Notes: generated from the letters alone by a model not told the origin. A DNA stretch of 64,000 bases from UBA7672 sp041398245 (GCA_041398245.1 JAWKVC010000003.1:62001-126000); one strand, 5' to 3'. Counted from the first letter of the stretch, positions 34,560 to 43,793 are shown. Numbers and translations are program-made.

Positions 34560-34771
34560 GGCCGCTCCTGTTGGTCGCCGGCATGTCGGATCTTGATGAA
34601 GCACGCAGCGCGCTTCGACAAGACGAAAGCGGAAAGTGCGTCTGCTGACGGAGATGTTATTGCGTGGCGCTCTGCGTTGCGTAGCGTTCTGTAGCGCGGA
34701 TTACGCCGATTGAGGTTGACCTTCCCAGTTCGCCCTGTTGCATGAGGCGCACGACAGGGAGGACGGCAGGA

Positions 34772-36340
34772 ATGACCAACACGGCGACGCCGGATGAGCA
34801 GCCGCGCCAGAAAGGCATTCTGGGGTGGATCGAGCGCACCGGGAATGCGTTGCCCGATCCGGTCTTCATCTTCTTCTGGTTGATCCTTGGCCTCGCGATT
34901 TTCTCCGCTGGCGCGGCGGCGATGGGCCTGCAGGTGCTGCATCCGGTGCAGACGGACGAAACCGGCGCGCCGCTGGTGGTGAAGGCCGCGAGCATGTTCG
35001 ATCCGGAGAATATCCGGCGGCTGCTGGTGGAGATGCCGACGACGTTCACGCACTTCCATCCGCTGGGCTATGTGCTGGTGGTGATGCTGGGGGCGGGGAT
35101 CGCCGAACGCACGGGGCTGTTCGGGTCCGCGATGCGCGCGGCCGTGAAGGGCGCGCCGACATTCCTGCTGACGCCGATGATCGCGTTTGTCGCCATGATG
35201 GGCAATCTCGCGGCGGACGCGGCCTATGTCGTGCTGATCCCGCTGGCGGCGGTGCTCTATGCGTCGGCGGGGCGGCATCCGATTGCGGGGATTGCCGCGG
35301 CGTTTGCGGGCGTGTCGGGCGGCTTCTCGGCCAACCTGCTGCCGGGGCAGCTCGACGCCCTGCTGTTCGGCATCACGCAGGCGGCGACGGAGTCGCTGGC
35401 GCCGTGGGAGATGAACATCGCCGGCAACTGGTTCTTCATCGCGGTGATGCTGTTCGTCTTCCTGCCGGTGATCTGGTTCGTGACCGACCGGATCATCGAG
35501 CCACGGCTTGGGCCTTGGACCGGCGGCAGCGCATCCGCGATCGCGCCACAGGACGCGGACAATCCGAAGGAGGGCCGGGCGCTGGCGCTGGCGGGCCTTG
35601 CCGGGCTGGGCGTGATTGCACTGTGGGTGTTCCTCACGGTCGGGCCGGGAACGCCGCTGACCGACACGACCAAGGACGATCCTGTGCAGCGCCTGACGCC
35701 GTTGCTGCAATCGCTGGTGGCCGGGTTCTTCATCCTGTTCCTGGTGATGGGCTGGGTCTATGGCGCCGTGACCGGCGTGGTGAAGGGCCACCGCGACATC
35801 GTGAAGATGATGGCGCAGTCGATGGGCGACATGGCCTATTATCTCGTGCTGGCGTTCGCGGCGGCGCACTTCGTGGCGATGTTCAACTGGTCGAACCTCG
35901 GCCTGATCGCGGCGGTGAATGGCGCGGACTTCCTGAAGTCCACCAACATGCCGGCGCCGGCGCTGCTGGCTTCGATCGTGGTGATGGCGGCGGCGGTGAA
36001 CCTGCTGGTGGGGTCGGCGAGCGCGAAGTGGGGCCTGCTGGCGCCGGTGCTTGTGCCGATGCTGATGCTGCTCAACATCAGCCCGGAGATGGCGACGGCC
36101 GCCTATCGCGTCGGCGATGGCGCGACCAACATCGTGACGCCGCTGATGGTGTACTTCCCGCTGATCCTGACCTTTGCGCAGCGCTGGAACCCGCAGTTCG
36201 GGCTGGGCAGTCTGACAGCGACGATGCTGCCCTATTCGATCTGGATCCTGATTGCGGGTCTGGCGCTGACCATCGGATGGGTGGCGCTCGATCTGCCGCT
36301 GGGGCCGGGCGCGGGCGTGCACTACACCCTGCCGCAGTAG
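34772..36340 (+). CDS. AbgT-family transporter
   Basis: This 522-residue inner-membrane protein is of the AbgT family, known for p-aminobenzoyl-glutamate import and for sulfonamide export. Family marks include LPDPVFIFFWLILGLA near the start, GNLAADAAYVVLIPLAAVLY, AGVSGGFSANLLPGQLD and the re-entrant hairpin region LLVGSASAKWGLLAPVLVPM, then YRVGDGATNIVTPLMVYFP. About 11 membrane segments are visible, the normal number. The ATG preceded by CAGGA was preferred to one ten codons earlier. It ends in a perfect inverted repeat shared with the convergent neighbour. Confidence 0.92.
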   Translation: MTNTATPDEQPRQKGILGWIERTGNALPDPVFIFFWLILGLAIFSAGAAAMGLQVLHPVQTDETGAPLVVKAASMFDPENIRRLLVEMPTTFTHFHPLGYVLVVMLGAGIAERTGLFGSAMRAAVKGAPTFLLTPMIAFVAMMGNLAADAAYVVLIPLAAVLYASAGRHPIAGIAAAFAGVSGGFSANLLPGQLDALLFGITQAATESLAPWEMNIAGNWFFIAVMLFVFLPVIWFVTDRIIEPRLGPWTGGSASAIAPQDADNPKEGRALALAGLAGLGVIALWVFLTVGPGTPLTDTTKDDPVQRLTPLLQSLVAGFFILFLVMGWVYGAVTGVVKGHRDIVKMMAQSMGDMAYYLVLAFAAAHFVAMFNWSNLGLIAAVNGADFLKSTNMPAPALLASIVVMAAAVNLLVGSASAKWGLLAPVLVPMLMLLNISPEMATAAYRVGDGATNIVTPLMVYFPLILTFAQRWNPQFGLGSLTATMLPYSIWILIAGLALTIGWVALDLPLGPGAGVHYTLPQ

Positions 36341-36362
36341 CGGCGGGGACAGTCGCTACTGC
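36334..36362. terminator. bidirectional hairpin between convergent genes
   Basis: GCAGTAGCG and CGCTACTGC form a perfect 9-base-pair stem with an 11-base loop. The stem includes the TAG of the AbgT gene on one strand and the TAG (CTA) of the facing gene on the other. There is no T-tract, so termination efficiency is uncertain. Confidence 0.4.
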
Positions 36363-37066
36363 GCCCAGGGGCGCTGGGGTTGCTGCAGGATCATGATCTT
36401 CTGCCAGATCTTGCGCGACAGGCTGGTGGTCAGATCCTCGATCTCGTTGACGGCTTCGATGATCACCGGGTCGCGCACGTTCTGCATGTAGAGCGCGGCG
36501 AGCTTGCCGGTGAGCGAGAGCATTTCGGAGCAGTAGTCGAGATAGCGGATCAGCTCGAAGTCCGACATCCGGTGGACCTGCGAGGAGGCCGTGGAGTTGT
36601 AGCCCTTCCACAGCTGGGTCGGGTCCTTCGTCAGCTGGTGCATGTCGACCACGTGGGCGATGGAGCGCAGCTCGTGCAGGTCCTTCAGCACGGCGCGGCG
36701 GCGCCAGCGCGCTTCGAGGTTGAGCAGGAACCAGCTGGCCGCGCCGGAGAGGGCGATGGTGTTCACCGCCGCATCGACGCCCTGCAGGACGTTCGAGACT
36801 TCATCCTCGACATGGAAGCTGGGGAGCGTGGTCGCGAACCAGATCAGGCCCAGCGCGCCGCCGACGATCGCCGCGGCGACGCCCGAGCGCAGCCAGATGT
36901 TCGGCTTGGCGACCCAGGCGAGCGTGCGCTTGTCCTCCCGCGCGACATCGAGCAGCTGCTTGCAGAGATGTTCGAGGCCACGGTTCGGGAAGCGCTCCGC
37001 GATCCGGTGACTGAGGGTCACCAGGGTGGCTTCGATACGGTCTGCGTCGAGCGAGCGGTATGCCAT
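36356..37066 (-). CDS. conserved hypothetical protein with two membrane helices
   Basis: The 236-residue protein has a soluble N-terminus (about 55 residues), two membrane segments (GVAAAIVGGALGLIWFATT and VNTIALSGAASWFLLNLE) and a basic turn (ARWRRRAVL). A C-terminal helical domain contains HELRSIAHVVDMHQLTKDP and YLDYCSEMLSLTGKLAALY. This arrangement recurs in uncharacterised proteobacterial proteins. It is convergent with the AbgT gene and upstream of the ligase-associated exonuclease gene on the same strand, 70 bases apart. Function unknown. Confidence 0.75.
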   Translation of the reverse strand: MAYRSLDADRIEATLVTLSHRIAERFPNRGLEHLCKQLLDVAREDKRTLAWVAKPNIWLRSGVAAAIVGGALGLIWFATTLPSFHVEDEVSNVLQGVDAAVNTIALSGAASWFLLNLEARWRRRAVLKDLHELRSIAHVVDMHQLTKDPTQLWKGYNSTASSQVHRMSDFELIRYLDYCSEMLSLTGKLAALYMQNVRDPVIIEAVNEIEDLTTSLSRKIWQKIMILQQPQRPWAQ

Positions 37067-37135
37067 GGGCGGAAGTAATGCCGTGGGACTGGCCCGCCGG
37101 GAAGAGGCCGCGCCTGCCGGTTGCGCGGGAATCGC

Positions 37136-38162
37136 CTATTCGCCCGCTTCTTCCGCGTAGCCGACGAGGTGGAGCGGGCGGGCCTTGCGGCCTTCGAGCT
37201 CGGCCCAGCGGGCGAGCGCATCGCTGCGCCCGTGGGTCACCCAGAGTTCTTCCGGGTTCACCTCGCGGACCGTTCCGGTGAGTTCGTCCCAGTCGGCATG
37301 GTCAGACAGGATCAGCGGCAGTTCGATGCAGCCGGCCCTGGCGCGCTGGCGGATGTTCATCCAGCCGGAGGCGAAGGCGACAACCGGATCGGGGAAGCGG
37401 TCAGCCCAGGGCGTGGACGTGGCGGAGGGCGGGCAGAGGATGATCTTTCCGGCGAACCTGGCGCTTTCGCTTTTCTGCTTCCTCTCCAGCGTGGCGGGTT
37501 CAAGCGGGCCGAGATCGACGCCGAGGCGCTGGTACATGTCGCAAAGTTCGATCATCGCGCCGTGCAGGAAGATGGGCTCGCTGTAGCCCGCGTCGCGCAG
37601 TTCGCAGATGACGCGCTGGGCCTTGCCGAAGGAATAGGCACCGACGAGATGCGCGCGGTCCGGGAAAGCGCGGATCGAGGCAAGCAGCTTGCCGACCTCG
37701 CCGGAGCTGTCCGGATGGCGGAAGACGGGAAGCGCGAACGTAGCCTCCGAGATGAAGACGTGGCAGGGCGCGACTTCGAACGGTGCGCAGGTGGTCGCGG
37801 CGGCGCTTGTAGTCACCCGTGCAGATCATGGTGAGACCCTTGTGCTTCACCTCGACCTGCGCGGAGCCGATGACGTGGCCGGCGGGGATGAGGCGCACAT
37901 CGACGTCGCCGATGCGCGTGGTCTCGCCATAGCGGGCCGGCTGGCGGGCGCGCGTGAAACCTTCGCCATAGCGGACGGCCATCGCCTCCAGCGTTTCGGG
38001 CGTGGCGAGGACGGTGCCGTGGCCGGCGCGGGCGTGATCCGAATGGCCATGCGTGACGACGGCGCGATCAACCCCGCCGCGCACGGGGTCAATGTAGAAG
38101 TCGCCCGGCGGGCAATAGAGGCCCTGCGGCGTCGGGCGAAGAAGGTCCTCGGGGCGGATCAT
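37136..38162 (-). pseudogene. ligase-associated DNA damage response exonuclease (MBL fold), one frameshift
   Basis: This is a metallo-beta-lactamase-fold nuclease of the CPSF/SNM1-like branch, the exonuclease of the alphaproteobacterial ligase-associated repair set (TIGR04122). It starts MIRPEDLLRPTPQGLYCP and has the metal motif THGHSDHAR, then LIPAGHVIGSAQV and ICTGDYKRRRD. At about 37795 the frame shifts: the strand reads GACCACCTGCGC, and one more base after GACCAC would restore CAPFEVAPCHVFISE. The remainder (GAYSFGKAQRVICELRDAG; LSDHADWDELTGTV) is intact to the TGA. The complete set of motifs suggests a consensus error. The ligase, helicase and PdeM partners are elsewhere in the window. 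Confidence 0.85.
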
Positions 38163-38246
38163 GTGAGAGATATGAGGGATTGGCGGGCGTTCGACAAATT
38201 ATTGGCTGCTGGTGCTCCAGTTGTGCAGGCGATGCGTAGGAGGGGC

Positions 38247-38792
38247 ATGAGACAGCTCGCCCTTTCAATCGTCTTCGCCGCAGCCTTGCCGATGGGCGGT
38301 TGCATTACATCTTCCGGGCCGGGCGGCGGGCCGCCGCCGGTCACCCAGGTCGACATGGCGCGGTTCTACACCGGCGACTGGCATGAGATCGCTTACCGGC
38401 CGAACTGGGTGACGCAGGGCTGCGTCGCAGGCCTCACGCGCTACACGCCGCGAGACAAGCCAAACGAGGTCGGCGTGCGCGATTCCTGTCGCGACGGATC
38501 GCTTGAGGGCAATGAGAAGGTGGTCGAGGGAACGGGTCACATTCTCGATCCGGGATCGAACGCGAAGATCCGTGTCGACTACTTCCTGTTCGTCAGCCGT
38601 GAGACATGGGTGGCGGCGCTGGCGGACGACTATAGCTGGTTCATCTCGGTGACGCCGGACTTTGGCGAAGTGAATATCTTCACGCGTAACCCGCAGCCGG
38701 GGCAGAAGTTGATCGACGAGCTGACGGCGAAGGTGAAGGCGTGGGGCTATGACACGTCGCTTCTCGAGTACCCGGAGCAGCCGGCGCAGTAG
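38247..38792 (+). CDS. lipocalin-family lipoprotein (Blc-like)
   Basis: This 181-residue outer-membrane lipoprotein starts MRQLALSIVFAAALPMGGC (lipobox MGGC). The mature domain opens DMARFYTGDWHEIAYRPN, the lipocalin GxW motif, and contains YFLFVSRETWVAALADDYSW, the second lipocalin signature. Blc-type lipocalins bind fatty acids or lysolipids at the outer membrane. An AGGAGGGG lies directly before the ATG, and an alternative ATG five codons earlier is also possible. It precedes the HMG-CoA reductase operon by 150 bases on the same strand, so a lipid-carrier link to that operon is conceivable but unproven. Confidence 0.85.
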   Translation: MRQLALSIVFAAALPMGGCITSSGPGGGPPPVTQVDMARFYTGDWHEIAYRPNWVTQGCVAGLTRYTPRDKPNEVGVRDSCRDGSLEGNEKVVEGTGHILDPGSNAKIRVDYFLFVSRETWVAALADDYSWFISVTPDFGEVNIFTRNPQPGQKLIDELTAKVKAWGYDTSLLEYPEQPAQ

Positions 38793-38942
38793 GCAACTCG
38801 CGTACCGCGCGTTCTCATCTGGCGTCGCAGCGTCATGGTTACAGGAATGCGGCGGAGCTTCCCTGCCGCCGCCTTGAGTTTTTCATAAATCGGCTGATGC
38901 TCGCGCTCGCCCCGGACCGGGGTGATGGATGCAGGGACGGGC

Positions 38943-40229
38943 ATGCCAAGCGCCTTCGACGCCACGAAGCGAATGATCGCGGCCATGCTGCAGGGACGCA
39001 GCGCCGAGGACATCGCGAAGCAGAGCCGTCCGGATACAACGACGCCGCTGAAGCCGTGGATCCGGCCGGCCAAGCGGCTGGAGCCGACTTTCACGGCGGC
39101 GAACTGGAAGGTGCTGCTGGCGAATTCCGGCGCGCAGGAAGCCGACAAGGCCGAGCTCTATGATGCGACGGCGCAGGCGCAGCTCGAGCGCTACGAGCAC
39201 AATATCGAGAACTATATCGGCACGCTGCGCATCCCCATGGGCGTGGTGGGGCCGCTGCGCGTCAACGGCATCTTCGCCAAGGGCGATTTCTATGTGCCGC
39301 TGGCGACCACGGAAGCGGCGTTGGTCGCGAGTTATGGCCGCGGGGCGCGGCTGATCTCCTGCGTCGGCGGGGCGACGACCGGGACGCTGGCCGAAGGCGT
39401 GCAGCGCGCGCCGGGCTTCGCCTTTGCGTCGACGACGGAGGCCGGGCTGTTCGTCGCCTGGGTCTGCGCCAGCTTCGAGATGCTGAAGGCCGCGGCCGAG
39501 ACGACGACGCGGCATGGCAAGCTGGAAGAGCTGAGCCCGCATCTGGAGGGCGACCACGTCTATCTGGTGTGCAGCTACACAACGGGCGACGCCGCCGGGC
39601 AGAACATGGTGACCATCGCGACCGAGGCGGTGTGCCGCGCGATCGAGGAACACTCGCCGGTGAAGCCGCTCTACTGGTTCGTGGAGGCCAATCTGTCGGG
39701 CGACAAGAAGGCGTCGGCGCTGTCCTTCGTCGGCGTGAGGGGGCGCAAGGCGACGGCGTCGGTGGAACTACCGGCGGAGGAGATCGAAAAGCAGCTGCAT
39801 ACGACGCCGGAGCGGATGCAGGATTACTGGCGCATGTCGGCGCTGGGCGGCGTGATGTCCGGCTCGATCGGCGTGCAGGGACATTATGCGAATGGTCTGG
39901 CGGCGCTCTATCTTGCAACCGGACAGGATGCGGCCTGCGTCGCCGAGAGCGCGGTGGGCGTGACGCGGATGGAGCTGCGGGAGGGACGGCGGCTGTTCGT
40001 CTCCGTGACGCTGCCGAATGTGATCGTCGGAACGGTGGGCGGCGGAACCGGTCTGCCGACGCAGAGCGCGGGGCTCAACATTCTGGGACTCAAGGGCGCG
40101 GGCAAAGCGCGGGCGTTCGCCGAGGTGGTGGCGGCGACATGTCTTGCCGGCGAGCTGTCGATCATCGGGGCGCTGTGCGCGCACGAGTTCGCCAGCGCGC
40201 ACAAGAATCTGGCGCGGGGCAAGGCGTGA
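38943..40229 (+). CDS. class I HMG-CoA reductase homologue
   Basis: This is a 428-residue homologue of NADPH-dependent HMG-CoA reductase, which makes mevalonate. All catalytic residues of class I enzymes are present: Glu124 in LATTEAALVAS, Lys255 in LSGDKKASA, Asp329 in TGQDAACVAES and His420 in ASAHKNLARG. The substrate and cofactor motifs ENYIGTLRIPMGVVGPL, GDAAGQNMV and GTVGGGTGLPTQ are also present. It lacks membrane helices. Alphaproteobacteria normally make isoprenoids by the MEP route, and no other mevalonate gene is nearby. It may instead reduce a related acyl-CoA. It is the first gene of an eight-gene coupled operon; its TGA overlaps the GTG of the next gene. Confidence 0.9.
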   Translation: MPSAFDATKRMIAAMLQGRSAEDIAKQSRPDTTTPLKPWIRPAKRLEPTFTAANWKVLLANSGAQEADKAELYDATAQAQLERYEHNIENYIGTLRIPMGVVGPLRVNGIFAKGDFYVPLATTEAALVASYGRGARLISCVGGATTGTLAEGVQRAPGFAFASTTEAGLFVAWVCASFEMLKAAAETTTRHGKLEELSPHLEGDHVYLVCSYTTGDAAGQNMVTIATEAVCRAIEEHSPVKPLYWFVEANLSGDKKASALSFVGVRGRKATASVELPAEEIEKQLHTTPERMQDYWRMSALGGVMSGSIGVQGHYANGLAALYLATGQDAACVAESAVGVTRMELREGRRLFVSVTLPNVIVGTVGGGTGLPTQSAGLNILGLKGAGKARAFAEVVAATCLAGELSIIGALCAHEFASAHKNLARGKA

Positions 40230-41182
40230 GCGCCACGATCAAGGACAATGACTCGCGCGGGTTTGGCGCGCGGCTGTGGCTCTATCAGGCCGAGCGCTTT
40301 CCCGTGGTGAAGCATGGCGTGCTGATCGCTGCGTTCGGCGCATCGGCGGCGTGCCTGTCGGCGTTGCTGCGCGGCGCGGCGCCCGGATGGCTGTCGATCA
40401 TCGTGGCGGTGCTGGTGCTGTTCGGCCTGTTCTTCCAGCTGCGCGTGGCCGACGAGCACAAGGACAATGAGGACGACACGAAATATCGCCCCGAGCGGCC
40501 GGTGCCGCGGGGGCTGGTGACTCTGGGCGAGCTGCGCGGGGTCGCGATCGGGGTTGGCATCGCGCAGGTGGTGCTGACGGCCTGGCTGGACTGGCGGTTG
40601 CTGGGCCTGCTGGCGCTGGTGTGGGCGTACATGGCGGTGATGACCAGGGAGTTCTTTGTTCCCGTCTGGCTGAAGAAGCGGCCGGTCATCTACATGGTGA
40701 GCCATATGGCGATCATGCCGCTGATCGATCTCTATGCGACGGCGTGCGACTGGCTGCCGGCGGATGTCGCGCTGCATGAAGGGTTCGGGCTGACGCTGGG
40801 CGCGTTCCTGCTGCTGTCGCTGATCAATGGTTCGATGATCGAGATCGCGCGCAAGAGCTGGTCGCCGGAGATGGAGCGCGAGGGCGTCGAGACATACTCG
40901 AAACTGTGGGGCGCCGGGCGCGCCGGGGTTGTGACGATGGCGATCGTGCTGGCCGGGCTGGCCGCGGCGGCGTTCGTCAATGTGCGCTCGGGCGCGAGCA
41001 TCTGGTTTCTTGTCGCGCTGATGGCGGCGACGCTCTATGCGGCCTGGACCGCCATCGATTATGCCGGCACGCCGACGGCGAAGACGGTGAAGCGGCTGGA
41101 GACGGGTACGGCCGTGTTCGTGCTGGCGAACTATGTGCTGCTTGGCGTTCTGCCGCTGATCTTCTCCCTGTGGTCAGCATGA
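40226..41182 (+). CDS. UbiA-superfamily membrane enzyme
   Basis: This 318-residue polytopic inner-membrane protein has about eight or nine hydrophobic helices. The first cytoplasmic loop carries the aspartate-rich signature FQLRVADEHKDNEDD followed by RYRPERPVPRGLV-type sequence (KYRPERPVPRGLVTL). This is typical of UbiA-like prenyltransferases and relatives that use magnesium and a diphosphate substrate. The second site region is GSMIEIARKSWSPEMEREG then ETYSKLWG. It starts with GTG overlapping the reductase stop (GTGA) and ends in ATGA with the next gene, so translation is tightly coupled. I infer transfer of a prenyl or alkyl group to an acceptor made in this operon. The acceptor is unknown. 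Confidence 0.8.
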   Translation: MSATIKDNDSRGFGARLWLYQAERFPVVKHGVLIAAFGASAACLSALLRGAAPGWLSIIVAVLVLFGLFFQLRVADEHKDNEDDTKYRPERPVPRGLVTLGELRGVAIGVGIAQVVLTAWLDWRLLGLLALVWAYMAVMTREFFVPVWLKKRPVIYMVSHMAIMPLIDLYATACDWLPADVALHEGFGLTLGAFLLLSLINGSMIEIARKSWSPEMEREGVETYSKLWGAGRAGVVTMAIVLAGLAAAAFVNVRSGASIWFLVALMAATLYAAWTAIDYAGTPTAKTVKRLETGTAVFVLANYVLLGVLPLIFSLWSA

Positions 41183-43791
41183 GCACCGCGCATCCGATCA
41201 TGTTTGGCGCCGACGCTGCGCGGCCGGAAGCCGGCGGCAAGGGCGCGGCGCTGGGCAAGCTGGCGGCGGCGTTTCCCGTGCCGTCCTTCTTTGTCATTCC
41301 GGTGGAGGCGTTCGGCGCGGACGGCCTTTCGGCTGACGCACGCGAGGAGGTTAAGCAGGGGTTGCTGAAGCTGGGCGGGGCAGGGCGCTATGCCGTGCGC
41401 TCCTCCGGTCGTGAGGAAGATGGCGCGGCCAGCGCGCATGCGGGACAGTTCCTGAGCGAGCTGAATGTCGCGCCGGCGGATGTGGCGGAGGCGGCGCATC
41501 GCGTGTGGCGCTCCGGCTTCACGGAAACGCTGGCGGCGTATCGCCGGGCGCACGGGCTTTCCGGCGATCCGCAGCCGCCGGCCGTTGTGGTTCAGCGGAT
41601 GGTGGATGCGCGCGCGGCCGGCGTGGCGTTTTCGGCCGACCCGGTGAGCGGCGACCGCAGCGTGGTGGTGATCAGCGCGATTCTGGGGCTCGCTGACCGG
41701 CTGGTGGGCGGCGAAGAGGATGGCGACAGTTATCGCATCGGCGCCGACGGCAAGACGCTGGAAGCGGAGCTTGTTGGCGATGCGCCGGTGCTGAGCGAGG
41801 CGGAGCGCGCCGAAGTGGCGGCGATGGCGCGGCGCGCGGCGGACCATTTCGGATGTCCGCAGGATGTTGAATGGGCGTTCGATGGGACGGGCCTGCACAT
41901 GCTGCAGTCGCGGCCGATCACGACGCTGGATTCTGTCACCGCTCGTCCCGACGAAAGTCGGGACCCAGGAATGGTGATCCTGCGCGAACAGGCTTTGAGC
42001 AGCAGCTCCAGTTCGGAACAAGCCTCACCGTCAGCCCTGGATCCCGACTTTCGTCGGGATGAGCGGAGTAGTCCCGAAGACGTGGTGATCTGGGACAATT
42101 CGAACATCGTCGAGAGTTATCCGGGCGTGACGTCGCCCCTGACCTTTTCGTTCGCGCGATATGTCTATGCGCATGTCTATCAGGCGTTCTCGCGCCTGAT
42201 GGGCGTGCCGGCGAAGGATGTCGAGGAGCATCGCGCCGTGTTCGAGAACATGCTCGGGCGTGTGGACGGGCGGGTCTATTACAACCTGCTGAACTGGTAT
42301 CGCGCGCTGGCGCTGTTTCCGGGCTTCAAGGCGAACCGGAAGTTCATGGAAGGCATGATGGGCGTTTCCGAGACCCTGCCGCAGGAGATAGCGGATCGCA
42401 TCGCGCCGCCGTCCGACAGCGGCTGGGAGCGCTTCGTCGACAATCTGAAGTTCGGACGCGTGGGGCTGGGGCTGGTGTGGCATGAGCTGCGCATCCGTTC
42501 GACGATCGCCAAATTCTATGCGCGCCTGAACGAGGCGCTGGCGCGGCCCGACGCCGAGATCGACGCCATGCCGGCGACGGCGCTGGCGGCGGAGTACCGG
42601 CTGCTGGAGCGGCAGCTGCTGGCCAAGTGGGATGCGCCGCTGGTCAACGACTTCCTGTGCATGATCGCGTTCGGGGTTGCGCAGAAGATGATGGAGCGCG
42701 AGGCGGGCGATGATGGCCGCGCCTTCCTGTCGTCGATGCTGATCGGTCAGGGCGATATCGTGTCGGCCGAACCCGCGCGTATGATCCGCGAAATGGGCGC
42801 CATGGTGCGGGGGCGGCCTGATCTGGCGGCCAGGCTCGCGCAAGCGGACGTCACCGCGGTTGATGAAATTCCGGAGCTGCGAAAGGCGTTCGACGCCTAC
42901 ATCGCCAAGTTCGGCGATCGCTGTACGCAGGAGCTGAAGCTGGAAAGCAGGACGCTGCACGAGGACCCGGCGCAGGTGCTGAAGGCGATCGCGGCGGCGG
43001 CTGCGATGCGGGAGACGAAGGCGGATGTTGCGCCTGCGGAGGACCTCTATGCGCTGATCCCCAATGTGGACCGCCGCATCCTTGCACGATGGCTGCTGAC
43101 ATGGGCCAAGGCGCGGGTGCGCGATCGGGAGAATCTGCGGTTCGAGCGGACGCGGCTGTTCGGGCGGGTGCGCCGCATCTTCCTTGCGCTGGGCGCGCGG
43201 TTGACCGAGCAAGGCGTGCTGGACGCCCCGCGCGATGTGTTCTGCCTGACGGTGGAGGAACTGCTGGGCGCTGTGGAAGGCGCGGCGGTGACGGGCGATC
43301 TCAAGGCGCTGGCGCGGTTGCGGCAGGCGGAATGGGACGGCCAGCTGAAGCGGCCGGACCCGCCCGAGCGGTTCAGCGTCAGCGGCGCGCACCTGGCCGG
43401 GGTCGCGACGTTGTCGGCTGAGACGCCGGCGCCGGTCGAGGCGGGCGAGGTGCGCAAGGGACTGGCCTGCTGCAAGGGCGTGGTGACGGCGACGGTGCGC
43501 GTGATCGAGGACCCGCGCGTGGAGGCGCTGGCGCCGGGCGAGATACTGGTGGCGCGGCATACCGATCCGGGCTGGATCGCGGTGTTCGCCAATGCGGCCG
43601 GGGTTATCGCCGAACGCGGATCGTTGCTGTCGCACTCCGCGATTGTCGCGCGCGAGATGGGCGTGCCCTGCGTGGTGTCGCTCAAGGGCGTGACGCAATG
43701 GCTGCGCACCGGCGATACGGTGCGTCTGGACGGCGGGGCGGGAACAGTCGAAAGGATCGCCGGCGTGCAAGACGCTGGGACAGCCGGATAA
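41179..43791 (+). CDS. PEP-synthase/rifampin-phosphotransferase-like dikinase
   Basis: This 870-residue multi-domain phosphotransferase has an N-terminal ATP-grasp domain (residues 1-250) showing YAVRSSGREEDGAASAHAGQ and DVEWAFDGTGLHMLQSRPIT. A helical substrate domain lies at about 300-770. The C-terminal swivelling domain has the phosphohistidine in RGSLLSHSAIVAREMGVPCV. The order matches rifampin phosphotransferases and PEP synthases, which split ATP to AMP plus Pi and phosphorylate a hydroxyl or pyruvate through the histidine. The middle domain differs from both, so a novel alcohol substrate is likely. Residues 254-296 come from an inserted palindromic element in the linker. Start and stop are coupled to neighbours (ATGA upstream, 2-base gap downstream). 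Confidence 0.85.
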   Translation: MSTAHPIMFGADAARPEAGGKGAALGKLAAAFPVPSFFVIPVEAFGADGLSADAREEVKQGLLKLGGAGRYAVRSSGREEDGAASAHAGQFLSELNVAPADVAEAAHRVWRSGFTETLAAYRRAHGLSGDPQPPAVVVQRMVDARAAGVAFSADPVSGDRSVVVISAILGLADRLVGGEEDGDSYRIGADGKTLEAELVGDAPVLSEAERAEVAAMARRAADHFGCPQDVEWAFDGTGLHMLQSRPITTLDSVTARPDESRDPGMVILREQALSSSSSSEQASPSALDPDFRRDERSSPEDVVIWDNSNIVESYPGVTSPLTFSFARYVYAHVYQAFSRLMGVPAKDVEEHRAVFENMLGRVDGRVYYNLLNWYRALALFPGFKANRKFMEGMMGVSETLPQEIADRIAPPSDSGWERFVDNLKFGRVGLGLVWHELRIRSTIAKFYARLNEALARPDAEIDAMPATALAAEYRLLERQLLAKWDAPLVNDFLCMIAFGVAQKMMEREAGDDGRAFLSSMLIGQGDIVSAEPARMIREMGAMVRGRPDLAARLAQADVTAVDEIPELRKAFDAYIAKFGDRCTQELKLESRTLHEDPAQVLKAIAAAAAMRETKADVAPAEDLYALIPNVDRRILARWLLTWAKARVRDRENLRFERTRLFGRVRRIFLALGARLTEQGVLDAPRDVFCLTVEELLGAVEGAAVTGDLKALARLRQAEWDGQLKRPDPPERFSVSGAHLAGVATLSAETPAPVEAGEVRKGLACCKGVVTATVRVIEDPRVEALAPGEILVARHTDPGWIAVFANAAGVIAERGSLLSHSAIVAREMGVPCVVSLKGVTQWLRTGDTVRLDGGAGTVERIAGVQDAGTAG
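41939..42066. repeat. palindromic element inserted in frame inside the dikinase gene
   Basis: Two 31-base arms are inverted copies (29 of 31 match) about 66 bases apart. Each contains TCCCGACGAAAGTCGGGA, itself a hairpin with GAAA loop. The element keeps the reading frame open and encodes a serine/arginine-rich peptide (TARPDESRDPG ... ALDPDFRRDERS) exactly between the ATP-grasp domain and the middle domain. It is a different family from the intergenic repeats A-E. Copies of similar palindromes are common between genes in alphaproteobacteria; finding one inside a coding frame recalls Rickettsia palindromic elements. Confidence 0.85.
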
Positions 43792-43793
43792 CC

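Noticed and set aside
34442..36322. 626-codon minus-strand open frame
   Set aside because: Antisense to the AbgT transporter; composition is histidine/arginine/glutamine-rich and unlike protein families.
41939..42066. Same repeat family as the intergenic copies A-E
   Set aside because: Core sequence (TCCCGACGAAAGTCGGGA) differs fully from ACCTGTCCKCCCC; they are separate families.
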